Of a stretch of 64,000 bases of DNA, positions 1 to 7,967 are shown piece after piece. The DNA comes from DASCOT01 sp965197275 (GTDB taxonomy: Bacteria > Acidobacteriota > UBA890 > WLXD01): NCBI GenBank assembly GCA_965197275.1, contig CBDAMQ010000018.1:39148-103147 (forward strand), given 5' to 3'. Both the position numbers and the translations under genes were made by a program. The notes under the pieces are model-generated. The model was given only the letters and a program-made list of their open reading frames with translations, made no database searches and was not told the DNA's origin. The first letter of the stretch is position 1. Each line of letters starts with the position of its first letter.

Positions 1-212
1 CTTCTGCCGTCCATTTCATGACCGTCGGCCTGCGAGATCGCCTTCTCGGCGTCCGCATCTTCCATCTCGACGAACCCGAACCCACGCGATCGACCAGTGT
101 CGCGATCGGTGATCACGGCAGCCGAATGCACCTCGCCGTAGGCGGAGAAAAACTCGCGTAGCTCGGCATCACCGCTGCCCCAGGACAGGTTTCCAACGTA
201 GATCTTCTTCAC
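1..212 (-). CDS. RRM-type RNA-binding protein (partial, C-terminus off the window)
   Basis: About 70 residues of an RNA-recognition-motif protein are visible. RNP2 (IYVGNL) lies at residues 4-9 and RNP1 (RGFGFVEM) at residues 43-50, the two single-stranded RNA contact strands of the RRM fold. In bacteria such short single-RRM proteins are usually about 80-120 residues, cytoplasmic and often cold-inducible. The start is a GTG at 212-210; an in-frame TAA lies directly upstream, so translation cannot begin earlier. The gene continues beyond position 1. The family is certain; the specific RNA target cannot be told. Confidence 0.9.
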   Translation of the reverse strand, partial: MKKIYVGNLSWGSGDAELREFFSAYGEVHSAAVITDRDTGRSRGFGFVEMEDADAEKAISQADGHEMDGR

Positions 213-336
213 TTACCCAAACACTCCCGTCGAGCCAATCACAACAAGGGGAGCGCACGGATTGCGCGCCCCGGCAGTGAGCCAGGGTAGCAGCTTTCTC
301 CGCCAGAAGGGCGTTCGTCGCGCTTGGGCCGCCGTT

Positions 337-1209
337 TCAGGCCAGCTGCCGCATCGTCCAGCCCACGACCCTCGGTAACATCCACAGAAAAGCCAGCGGA
401 AGGGCGATCGTCTGCAGCGTGAACACGACGACCAGTTGCACTACCTGCTCGGTCACGGCCGCGAGCCGTTCACGAAACGCTTCGATACGGTCGCGTACAT
501 CGAGCCCCTCGACGGCCTCGGCGAACCATACCGAGACCCGCTCCAGCCACGTGGCATCGGGGTCGAGCTCGGGTCCGGCCGCACCAAGCCGCTGCAGCTC
601 ACGGATGTCACCGCTGGTCTCCTCGATGGCACCGACCGCCTCGGCTTGCGATGGAGCCAGGAAGTGCTCGAAGAACAGGCTCGAACCGAGCGCGTAGATC
701 GGCAGAGCGAGGCGGGCGATCAGCGCCACGACGAAGGCTCCCGCAATCAAACGCCGGGTCGTGTCGTCGACCGCACCGGGGTACCAGAGGAGCACCATAC
801 GCGCTAAGGCAAGCCCGCCAAACAGCACCCCTAGGACCCACCACTGGCTCACCCGCAGGAGCATGTTCTGCAACCCCAGCGAGGTGGTCGCCACCAGCAT
901 GAGCGACGAGAATTGCTCCACCAGATCGTTCACCGGATCGAGGAGCTCTCCGGCGCTCACCGTAACGCCCATTCCCGCCGGCTGCAGGGCGATCTCCGTG
1001 CCCTGGGCGAGCGAAATCGCACCATCGAGCGCCCGGGCGGCAGCGAAAGTGAGGAGGGCGCGCCGGAACACCTTGTCGGAGCTGTCCTGAGCGCTCTGAT
1101 CCAGGACGCCGGTTGCCATCAATAGAAGCAAGGCGAAGACCGCTACCGATCCGACGGCGCGCAACCGGCCCACGGACATGGTTGAGGCCTCACGATCCGG
1201 GGCGTTCAT
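337..1209 (-). CDS. hypothetical multi-pass membrane protein
   Basis: A 290-residue protein I do not recognise. It has about five hydrophobic segments, near residues 20-37, 100-117, 122-142, 153-174 and 255-278. A long charged loop at about residues 185-250 is rich in Glu and Arg and may be helical. Its start codon overlaps the stop of the small upstream gene (ATGA at 1206-1209), so the two are probably translated together. The topology suggests an inner-membrane protein; no catalytic motif is visible. Codon use is like the neighbouring chromosomal genes. Confidence 0.7.
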   Translation of the reverse strand: MNAPDREASTMSVGRLRAVGSVAVFALLLLMATGVLDQSAQDSSDKVFRRALLTFAAARALDGAISLAQGTEIALQPAGMGVTVSAGELLDPVNDLVEQFSSLMLVATTSLGLQNMLLRVSQWWVLGVLFGGLALARMVLLWYPGAVDDTTRRLIAGAFVVALIARLALPIYALGSSLFFEHFLAPSQAEAVGAIEETSGDIRELQRLGAAGPELDPDATWLERVSVWFAEAVEGLDVRDRIEAFRERLAAVTEQVVQLVVVFTLQTIALPLAFLWMLPRVVGWTMRQLA

Positions 1210-1409
1210 CGGCCCCTCGTATACCAGACGCCGCAGTTTTCCGTTGTAGCTCTCGCCGGCGCCCCAGATGAGGTGGTTACGGCCTTCCCGGTCAACTTCC
1301 AGGCCGAATCCACCGCCAGATCGACGCGCGGCCCCAGGAACCCGCGCTCCCCGAGCAGGCAGGCACTCAGCGGCAAACAGGCGACGATGGCGCTCGAGCG
1401 GCGACTCAT
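1206..1409 (-). CDS. small secreted hypothetical protein
   Basis: A 67-residue reading frame starts with two Arg and a hydrophobic stretch (AIVACLPLSACLLG) that resembles a short Sec or lipoprotein signal. The rest is small and polar. It overlaps the following membrane-protein gene by 4 bases (ATGA), typical of translational coupling, and this is the main argument that it is real. No family is recognised. It could also be a chance frame, given its short length and the high GC. Confidence 0.4.
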   Translation of the reverse strand: MSRRSSAIVACLPLSACLLGERGFLGPRVDLAVDSAWKLTGKAVTTSSGAPARATTENCGVWYTRGR

Positions 1410-1615
1410 ACGTCCATGGTAGCGGACGCAGCTACGACTCGATGGGCCGGCTACTCTCCGATCCGGAGACCGGTGGCCGGCTCCGCGCCAGCCACAAGTG
1501 CTCGTTGATCGCCGCCTCGATCATCCGCTAGTAGAAGATCGGCGGGGCTCGCCACTGGTCCGCATCGCGGATCGTTGCGGTCAAGACGCTGCGCGCCGAA
1601 TGGTATGAAGGGACC

Positions 1616-1910
1616 ATGATGCATCCCACCGACCAGGATCTGCTCAACTTCGCGCGCAACGAGCTCGGCGAGCGCAAGAAGGCGCGCATCATCGAGCACT
1701 GTCGGGAGTGTCCTCGGTGCGCCGACCGTCTCATCGAAGCGGTCGGCGAGCACGGCGCCGAACCGGGCCCGCTCAAGCTGTCGCTGGAACAAAGTGTCGC
1801 TGGTGGCGATGGTCGTGGCGTTGATCGCCATTGTGCTCGGCATGTTCTGGTTCCTGCGCCAGCTCGGCGAGCAGGCGACAGTTCCGCAGACGCTCGAAGC
1901 ACCGCAATGA
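1616..1910 (+). CDS. anti-sigma-factor-like zinc-finger membrane protein (frameshifted)
   Basis: The first about 57 residues form a zf-HC2-like anti-sigma domain with the zinc-binding pattern H-C-x2-C-x2-C (HCRECPRC). The original frame then becomes nonsense. One base later, from 1791, a clean transmembrane helix appears (VALIAIVLGMFWFL) followed by a short tail ending at TGA 1908-1910. Removing one base at about 1786-1790 gives a continuous protein of about 97 residues: cytoplasmic zinc domain, one membrane helix, short outer tail. ZAS-type proteins bind ECF sigma factors, but no sigma gene lies next to it here. The extra base may be a sequencing error. Confidence 0.6.
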
Positions 1911-1981
1911 TCCGGCGGGCGCATCGCAGCCTCGTTCCAGGGCTTGCAGTGCACCTGTCAATTGCCCGCTAGACTGGGCTC

Positions 1982-2608
1982 ATGACAAGCTCCTCGCTGG
2001 CGCGCCTGTCGCGCCGCTTCTTCCGCCGCGATGCCGCGACGCTGGCTCGAGCGTTGCTCGGTCAACAACTGGTGAGCGAGGTCGATGGCGTCCGCACAGC
2101 GGGGGTAATCGTGGAGACGGAGGCCTATCTCGGGATCGAGGACAAAGCCGCACACACCTACGCTGGACGTCGTACGGCCCGCAACGAGACGATGTGGGGC
2201 GATGCTGGCCACGCTTATGTCTACCTCGTGTACGGGATGCACCACTGTGTCAACGCCGTCGCCGGGCGTGCGGGCGAGCCGTGCGGTGTGCTCATTCGGG
2301 CCCTGCAGCCGGAGGACGGCGTGAACGCGATGCGCGCTCGACGCAGGCGGGCCCGGCGCATCGCCGACCTGTGCTCCGGACCCGGCAAGCTGTGCCAGGC
2401 GCTCGGGATCACGCGTCAACTCAACGGCGTGGATCTGACCAAACCGGGCTCCCTCTGGATCGAGCGACGGCGACGACGACCATTGTCGAGCTCGGCGGTT
2501 ACTACGGGGCCGCGTGTCGGCATCGGATATGCCGATGAATGGCGTTACGAGCCGCTCCGCTTCTGCGTCAGCGGGAATCCTCACGTCAGCCGCGGGCCCG
2601 CAGCCTGA
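1982..2608 (+). CDS. DNA-3-methyladenine glycosylase, AAG/MPG family
   Basis: A 208-residue base-excision-repair enzyme that removes alkylated and deaminated purines (3-methyladenine, 7-methylguanine, hypoxanthine). The family catalytic region E-T-E-A-Y-L-G is present near residues 43-49; its first glutamate activates water in known AAG enzymes. The downstream Y-V-Y-L-V-Y-G-M-H segment and the G-P-G-K-L-C motif also match the family. Length is normal for bacterial members. The ATG at 1982 sits at the start of homology. It ends 6 bases before the next gene, but the two functions are unrelated. Confidence 0.95.
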   Translation: MTSSSLARLSRRFFRRDAATLARALLGQQLVSEVDGVRTAGVIVETEAYLGIEDKAAHTYAGRRTARNETMWGDAGHAYVYLVYGMHHCVNAVAGRAGEPCGVLIRALQPEDGVNAMRARRRRARRIADLCSGPGKLCQALGITRQLNGVDLTKPGSLWIERRRRRPLSSSAVTTGPRVGIGYADEWRYEPLRFCVSGNPHVSRGPAA

Positions 2609-2614
2609 CCAACT

Positions 2615-4291
2615 ATGACCCTCGAACGCGAGCTGTTGCGACCCCGAACGCTACCGGTCACGTGCCTTCTCGTCCTGGTTGCCGGCTTCACGGCGACCGG
2701 GCTCGGCTACCCGTTCTACGTGACGCGGGCGGTAGGCGGAATCCAGCTGTTGATCGCAGCGAGCATCGTCGGGTCGGCGTTCCTCGGCTACCGCCGCCCG
2801 CGCATCGCGGTGTTTGCCGTGCTCCTCACCGCGCCGGTGTTGCCTATTCCCCTCAAGGCATGGCTCGGCTACGACGCCCTGCTGCACCTGTACCTTGTCT
2901 ACGCGGCGCTGGCAGGCGTCACCTGTCGAGAACGAGTGCGGCTATGGCAGTTCGCGGCACGCCTGGATCGAACGCTGCTGTCAACGATGCTGGTATTCGC
3001 CTCGCTGGCCGTCGTGTCGGGGCTGATCGCCGCGGCGCGCTACAGCCCGACGATCGCACATTTGCTGCAGACAGTTTCATTCGACGGCTTTACCCGGGTT
3101 CACAGTTCCTACGCACCGGTCATGTCGTTCGTGTCGGTGTGCATGAATCTGCTGCTCGGTCCGATCCTGTTCATCACCCTGGCAGTGACGAGAGCAAACG
3201 CGTCGGACGGCACCAGCCGCGAGTCGCGCCGCGCGCCGATGGTCGGAGCCGTCACGGCGCTGCTGATCGGCGTAGCTGTGAGCCTGGCGTTCGCGGTCGT
3301 TCAGGCGTACGCGCCAAACTACGGGCTACCCCTGGTGAACGGATGGCCCTCCGGGCTGATGACCGACGCCACGGCGCTCGGGGGTACGCTTGCGATGCTG
3401 ATACCGCTCGCGGGGGCGATAGCGGTTTTCACCACCGACAGGCTGGCGCGCGGTGTTGCGCTCGCGGTCGTCGGGCTCGCGGCGCTCATGACGATCCCGG
3501 GAGAGTCCCGCCTCGTACAGGCGTCGATCCTGCTGTCTCCGTTCGCGGTCGGCGCCGGCTGGGTCGCGGGCAAGGCGATTCGGGGGGAGACCGATCGCGA
3601 CTTCTGGGTGCGGATCGGCGCCGTCGCCACGATCGGCGGGTTGATCGCCATCGGCGTCGCCGCCTGGCTGCTGCCGGGCACGGAACTGGGTGGCTACCTC
3701 TACCTTCTAGTCGCCGACCCACAAGTGGCGGAGATCCTCGCCGGCGGACGGGACGAGCTCGCCCTCGTCGCCCTTCGCATGGGCGGCGACTACCCGGTCG
3801 CCGGGATCGGCTTCGGCTCCTTCACCTGGGAGCTGCTCCACTACTACGAATTGTCGGGAACGGAGAATCGCTGGTTCGATCTGCCGCACAATTTCTATCT
3901 CCAGGTGTTCGCCGAGATGGGCATCGTGGGTGTAACGGTCCTGCTGGCGTTCGGCGCCGCGATCGGGCGCATGCTGCTCCGGCCGCTCAGGCAGTCGCTG
4001 GATCCCGTCAAGGTGGGCGCCTACCTCGGCGGGGGCACGGCGGCGCTGATCTCGTTCTTCGCCCTGCTCTGGGGCCCGTTCATGATGTTCGTCGAGTATC
4101 AGGTGGTGTTCTGGGTCGCCCTGTATCTGGCCCACTGGGCCGGCATCGACGGAACGGAACACCCCGGCGAAGCCTCGGCCGATGGCGGCTACCCGGAGAT
4201 TCTCTCGACCCGCACCGTCGCCGTTTGGCTCATGCTGATACTGGTGTCTGTCGTCGCGGCTCTGCTGAGTCCACCGATCGTCCCGGGCTGA
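2615..4291 (+). CDS. O-antigen polymerase/ligase-like membrane protein
   Basis: A 558-residue integral membrane protein with roughly twelve hydrophobic segments. A large hydrophilic loop (about residues 355-440) precedes the late motif NFYLQVFAEMGIVG, typical of the Wzy/WaaL O-antigen ligase superfamily. Such proteins polymerise or transfer lipid-linked glycan repeats on the periplasmic side of the inner membrane. It opens the polysaccharide locus, in line with the Wzm/Wzt exporter and glycosyltransferases further on. Polymerase and ligase roles cannot be separated from sequence alone. Confidence 0.75.
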   Translation: MTLERELLRPRTLPVTCLLVLVAGFTATGLGYPFYVTRAVGGIQLLIAASIVGSAFLGYRRPRIAVFAVLLTAPVLPIPLKAWLGYDALLHLYLVYAALAGVTCRERVRLWQFAARLDRTLLSTMLVFASLAVVSGLIAAARYSPTIAHLLQTVSFDGFTRVHSSYAPVMSFVSVCMNLLLGPILFITLAVTRANASDGTSRESRRAPMVGAVTALLIGVAVSLAFAVVQAYAPNYGLPLVNGWPSGLMTDATALGGTLAMLIPLAGAIAVFTTDRLARGVALAVVGLAALMTIPGESRLVQASILLSPFAVGAGWVAGKAIRGETDRDFWVRIGAVATIGGLIAIGVAAWLLPGTELGGYLYLLVADPQVAEILAGGRDELALVALRMGGDYPVAGIGFGSFTWELLHYYELSGTENRWFDLPHNFYLQVFAEMGIVGVTVLLAFGAAIGRMLLRPLRQSLDPVKVGAYLGGGTAALISFFALLWGPFMMFVEYQVVFWVALYLAHWAGIDGTEHPGEASADGGYPEILSTRTVAVWLMLILVSVVAALLSPPIVPG

Positions 4292-4361
4292 AGGACGGGT
4301 GCGACCCGCGCAACACCGCGCCACAGCTCTTCGATTCGACCTGAAATGGTGGGTAGGATGA

Positions 4362-4796
4362 GGAGTTGATCCCGTCCTCGTTCGTCTGGATGGTCTGGGA
4401 CGGTATGCGGCTCGAGCTGCCGAAGCACGCCTCCTGTTCCAGCACCTGAACCAGTCCTACGGGATTTTTAGCTACGCGCATATGCGCCGCCTCGCCGACT
4501 TCCAGAATCGCGTCTTCCGTAACTACTCTGCCGAGCGGGAGCTTGAGTTTGTCGACGTCGCGAAGCAATTCCCCCGTGATCCGAACCTCGTTTGGGACGC
4601 GATCCACAACACGCCGGCGGGCGTGCGCGTACGCTCTTGGATCATTCTCCAGGAGCTCGTGCCGATCCTACGCGACCGCATCGAGCAGGGGATTCTGCCG
4701 CGCCCGGACCGCGAGCGCTTGACGGACCATCCGGCATTCGGCGAGCCCCGGTTCCAGACGACAACGTGGCGGCGACTGCAGCGAGCATGCACCTAG
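4362..4796 (+). pseudogene. C-terminal remnant of an SGNH/GDSL-type hydrolase
   Basis: An open frame follows the TGA at 4359-4361 with no convincing start or ribosome site. It encodes the C-terminal part of an SGNH-hydrolase-like protein: a helix ending in F-Q-N-R-V, then the FVDVA strand and the D-A-I-H-N-T block, where Asp and His would be the catalytic pair, then a C-terminal helix. The N-terminal half with the GDS(L) serine is missing. The frame from ATG 4482 alone gives 104 residues. It ends convergently with the next gene (4-base overlap of stops). Probably a deletion remnant at the edge of the glycan locus. Confidence 0.6.
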
Positions 4797-5566
4797 CTGC
4801 TCGTCATGGGTCCCGCATCACGATAGTGAGCCCGGGCTTGCTCCAGGTCGTGAAGCGTGTCGAGCTCGAACCAGGCCCCGTCGACCACGACGGACCCGAC
4901 ATCGACACCGTCGTCGATCAGCTCCTGCAGCAAGTCCGTTAGGCGGGACATCGGCAGGTCGGGGGCCTGCTGAAACGGGGCTCGCGGGACCTCTTGCCGG
5001 TGCGCGTAGATAGAACGAGCCCGCTCGGTCACATCGCTCGAGAAACGCGCCAGCCCGACGAACTCCGCATCACCAGCGCGCTCGGCAGAGTGCTTGCCGA
5101 CCCAGTGGACGGAAGATCCCTGCAGCTCGACCGTCTCGGCCGCCGGCGCCAGCTCGTCGGCGCGGCCCACGTAACGGCTGCGCCAACCCGGATCGACGGC
5201 GAGCGTAGCCTCACCCTCGCTCGCCAGCAGGCGTTCCACCAGGCAACTCGTGTAGAGCAGGTCAGTATAGGAAACCAGCAGCTCACCGGTGAACTCTGGC
5301 GCGGCACACATCAACGACGCCAGCATCTCGGTGGAGTCCCAATGAGGGTTCTCGTAGTAGCGCAGGTCCGGATACAGAGTCCGAACCGCATCCAGGCGAT
5401 ACCCACCAACGAAAACGATGTCCTCTACACCGGCTCGCGAGAAAGCGTCAAGCAACCAATCCAGCAGGCGGCGGCCACCTATCTCGCCGACGAGACACTT
5501 GGGCACGTGCTCGGTTTCGGGCATCAGGCGCGCCCCTCTTCCCGCACCAATGAGGATCGCTTTCAT
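4793..5566 (-). CDS. sugar/choline-phosphate nucleotidyltransferase
   Basis: A 257-residue nucleotidyltransferase with the N-terminal signature A-I-L-I-G-A-G-R-G-x-R and the activating P-K at residues 22-23. These bind the nucleotide triphosphate and sugar or choline phosphate. A metal-binding Asp is expected in the SYTDLLY segment at about residue 100. The compact single-domain length resembles LicC-like or hexose-1-phosphate nucleotidyltransferases. It would supply an activated precursor for the surface glycan. The exact substrate is not evident. It lies downstream of the sulfatase on the same strand, 67 bases away, and may be co-transcribed. Confidence 0.85.
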   Translation of the reverse strand: MKAILIGAGRGARLMPETEHVPKCLVGEIGGRRLLDWLLDAFSRAGVEDIVFVGGYRLDAVRTLYPDLRYYENPHWDSTEMLASLMCAAPEFTGELLVSYTDLLYTSCLVERLLASEGEATLAVDPGWRSRYVGRADELAPAAETVELQGSSVHWVGKHSAERAGDAEFVGLARFSSDVTERARSIYAHRQEVPRAPFQQAPDLPMSRLTDLLQELIDDGVDVGSVVVDGAWFELDTLHDLEQARAHYRDAGPMTSS

Positions 5567-5633
5567 ACGTGCCTATTTGCGTGGGCTCTGTGAGGTCAGC
5601 TGGGCGGCGGAAAGTCGACGAGGCCGGATAGCG

Positions 5634-7679
5634 CTAGCGCACCGTCTCGATCGTCTCCCGGAAGACCCACGTCCCGCCCTGGAACTCGTACCGGGAGAGA
5701 AAACGCGGGGCGCCGTCCTGGGGAATCTTGTTGAAGGCGTAGAAGGAGATCGGTCGGTCGTCCTGCGGCGAAAGCTCGTCGACGGGGACGCCAGGATTGC
5801 CCGGTGACATGATCCCGAAGTAGTCAGCCACGGTAGGAGCAACATCGAGCATCTGCACGTGCTTTGAGGAAACCTCCGATAGCCGCTGTTCCGGCTGCTT
5901 GATCAGGAGGAGCGCCGACGAACGCACCTCGATGATCTCGCTCGGCCACGTGCCGCTGTCCGCCTCGTCCACTCGCACGCTCGGGACATCGGTGCTCATC
6001 GGGTTGTACGGCAGCAACTCTGGTCCCAGGTCTTCAGGGTGCCAGCCCCAACCGTGGTCGGACTGGATGATCACCAGCGAGTTCTCGAATCGGTCCAGGG
6101 ACCGGAGCCGGTCCAGCATCCTGCCAATGAGCCTGTCGACACAGCGAATGTGCTGCAGGTACTTGGACCGCTCCGACATCTCCTTCCGCTCACCGACGTA
6201 CTCGCAGTCGGCGTTCACCACGTAGGGCCCGTGGGGAAGAATCGAGTGGACGTAGACGTACTCACCGGAGGAGGCCCGATCGACCTCGTCCTCCAGAAAC
6301 TCCTCGAACTGGAGGATCGAGAAAAACGAATTGTCGAGGTCGGTCGGCTCCAGGGACACACCGAACAACGCGTCCGTGATCGAAAAGCCGTAGTCCCACT
6401 GGTCAATACCGAGCTGATCCGCGGTGACCGTTCCGCGCTCGCTGACCAACAGCATCCGGGCAGAGGTGGGTAGCAGGTTGAGGAACCAGAGATCCACCAC
6501 GGTCTTGCTGCCGGGAGGCCGCCCGAAGTAGTCCGCTTTCAGATTGAGGTTGGTGCGACAGGTGGTGGCGAACTCGTAGCAAAAGTAGTTGTAGTGGGGG
6601 TACTGATGCAGTCGGACATTCTCAGTAAAGAGTCGCTGCGGCAGCCCCTCCTGGTACGCCCTTACTCGCCACTCGACGATCGGCATGGTCGGCGCGTAGT
6701 GGCGTCCCCACAACATCTGAGCCACGGACGACCAGGTCTTGCCGGAGTTGGCGTGGAAGTTTGGGTAGTAGGTGAAGGGAGGCAGCTCACTTTCGGCGCG
6801 GCCGTCCACCAGGTGTTCGTAGGCAGCTCCCTGGTAGGCATCGAACACGATCTGGTACACGTTGCCCGGAAACCGCGGCTCGGCGTCGGCCGATTCTCGG
6901 AGGCGACCGCGGCGCAGATCGGCGAGCCCCGAGTAGTTGAACCGTACCCACTGACGATACCGGCCGTAGACTCCCCCGTCGCGGACTTCGGCAAACTTCC
7001 AGCGATACGAGTGGCGGGGATCCAGCGGTTGATCTGGAACGAACGAGTTGCCCTCGACGACGGCCTCGACGACGTACAGATTGTCTACTTCGTCGTACAC
7101 CGCGATTTTGTAGTTTTTGGCATCCGATATCTGCGGCCAGCGAAACTCAGGGCGGAGGTCAGCCGCCAAACCGACCGGGTGGAGTGTTGGCGCGCTGCGG
7201 ATCTGCCTCGCTGCTGTCGATCCGGCCCCCGCGAGATGTTCCCGGACAGTCGCATAGTGTTCGTAACCGCCCGTGACGAGCAGCAGCGGGCCCAGAACCG
7301 CGGACGCTGTCGCTAGCACCTCGAGCGGGATTCGGAAAAGCAACACGCCGAGCGCCAGCACCAACACGACTTCGATCGCAATGACCACACCCACCTGCTG
7401 CTCGACGAGCAACGTCGAGGCAGCGTCAAGGACCATCACGGACACCCCCACGAGCACGATGGAGCGGGCGACGATCGCCCACCTGGAGGACGCATCCGAC
7501 ATCAGGAAAGCTGGAGCAGACAGGATCGCCACCGCCAGACCGACGGCGAGGAACTGCCAGGTCAGGCCGGAGTTGTACGGAATTTCTTCGAGATTGCGGA
7601 GAACGACTCCGTTCACCGCGGTTACGAACAGGATCGTGGGAACGAAGAGGGCCGCTCCGGCGGCCCGGATGTATCTCAT
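5634..7679 (-). CDS. membrane-anchored sulfatase/alkaline-phosphatase superfamily protein
   Basis: About 680 residues. Four or five transmembrane helices fill the first about 130 residues. A soluble domain follows, with the alkaline-phosphatase/sulfatase fold features FDAYQGAAYEH (likely first metal-binding Asp), a conserved SILPHGPYV segment and the late IIQSDHGWGWH motif that supplies Asp-His metal ligands. This layout resembles lipoteichoic-acid-synthase-like or phosphoethanolamine-transferase-like enzymes acting outside the inner membrane. No clear C-x-P-x-R sulfatase signature is seen, so phosphotransfer is as likely as sulfate hydrolysis. I chose the ATG at 7679, with a GGAAAAG 7 bases upstream, over a GTG at 7694. 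Confidence 0.75.
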   Translation of the reverse strand: MRYIRAAGAALFVPTILFVTAVNGVVLRNLEEIPYNSGLTWQFLAVGLAVAILSAPAFLMSDASSRWAIVARSIVLVGVSVMVLDAASTLLVEQQVGVVIAIEVVLVLALGVLLFRIPLEVLATASAVLGPLLLVTGGYEHYATVREHLAGAGSTAARQIRSAPTLHPVGLAADLRPEFRWPQISDAKNYKIAVYDEVDNLYVVEAVVEGNSFVPDQPLDPRHSYRWKFAEVRDGGVYGRYRQWVRFNYSGLADLRRGRLRESADAEPRFPGNVYQIVFDAYQGAAYEHLVDGRAESELPPFTYYPNFHANSGKTWSSVAQMLWGRHYAPTMPIVEWRVRAYQEGLPQRLFTENVRLHQYPHYNYFCYEFATTCRTNLNLKADYFGRPPGSKTVVDLWFLNLLPTSARMLLVSERGTVTADQLGIDQWDYGFSITDALFGVSLEPTDLDNSFFSILQFEEFLEDEVDRASSGEYVYVHSILPHGPYVVNADCEYVGERKEMSERSKYLQHIRCVDRLIGRMLDRLRSLDRFENSLVIIQSDHGWGWHPEDLGPELLPYNPMSTDVPSVRVDEADSGTWPSEIIEVRSSALLLIKQPEQRLSEVSSKHVQMLDVAPTVADYFGIMSPGNPGVPVDELSPQDDRPISFYAFNKIPQDGAPRFLSRYEFQGGTWVFRETIETVR

Positions 7680-7967
7680 CGTCTTTTCCAGCACGCCTTA
7701 CGAACTTGTCGGCACGGGTTCAGGACGAAGGTGCCCAACGGTCGGCGCCGCGGTCCCGGGAGGAGCACGGGGGAAGGCTTGCGGGGTCGAGGGATCACCA
7801 TACATGAGGCCCCAAGGATTGGCGAGTAGACGTTCTCGTTCGGGTGGCGCCGAGCAACCGAGCGTGCAGCCACCAGGGTGGGACGGGATGTCAAGGACCG
7901 TGCGAAGATGGGCGGCTGCTTCTTCAGCTTGACCGAGACCTCAAACTCGGAATCCGGAGCTTCCAAC

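Noticed and set aside
1831..2538. Long plus-strand frame overlapping the glycosylase gene, and many similar antisense or shifted frames through the window
   Set aside because: They coincide with well-supported genes in another frame, are Arg/Ser/Pro-rich and show no motifs. They are expected in high-GC DNA.
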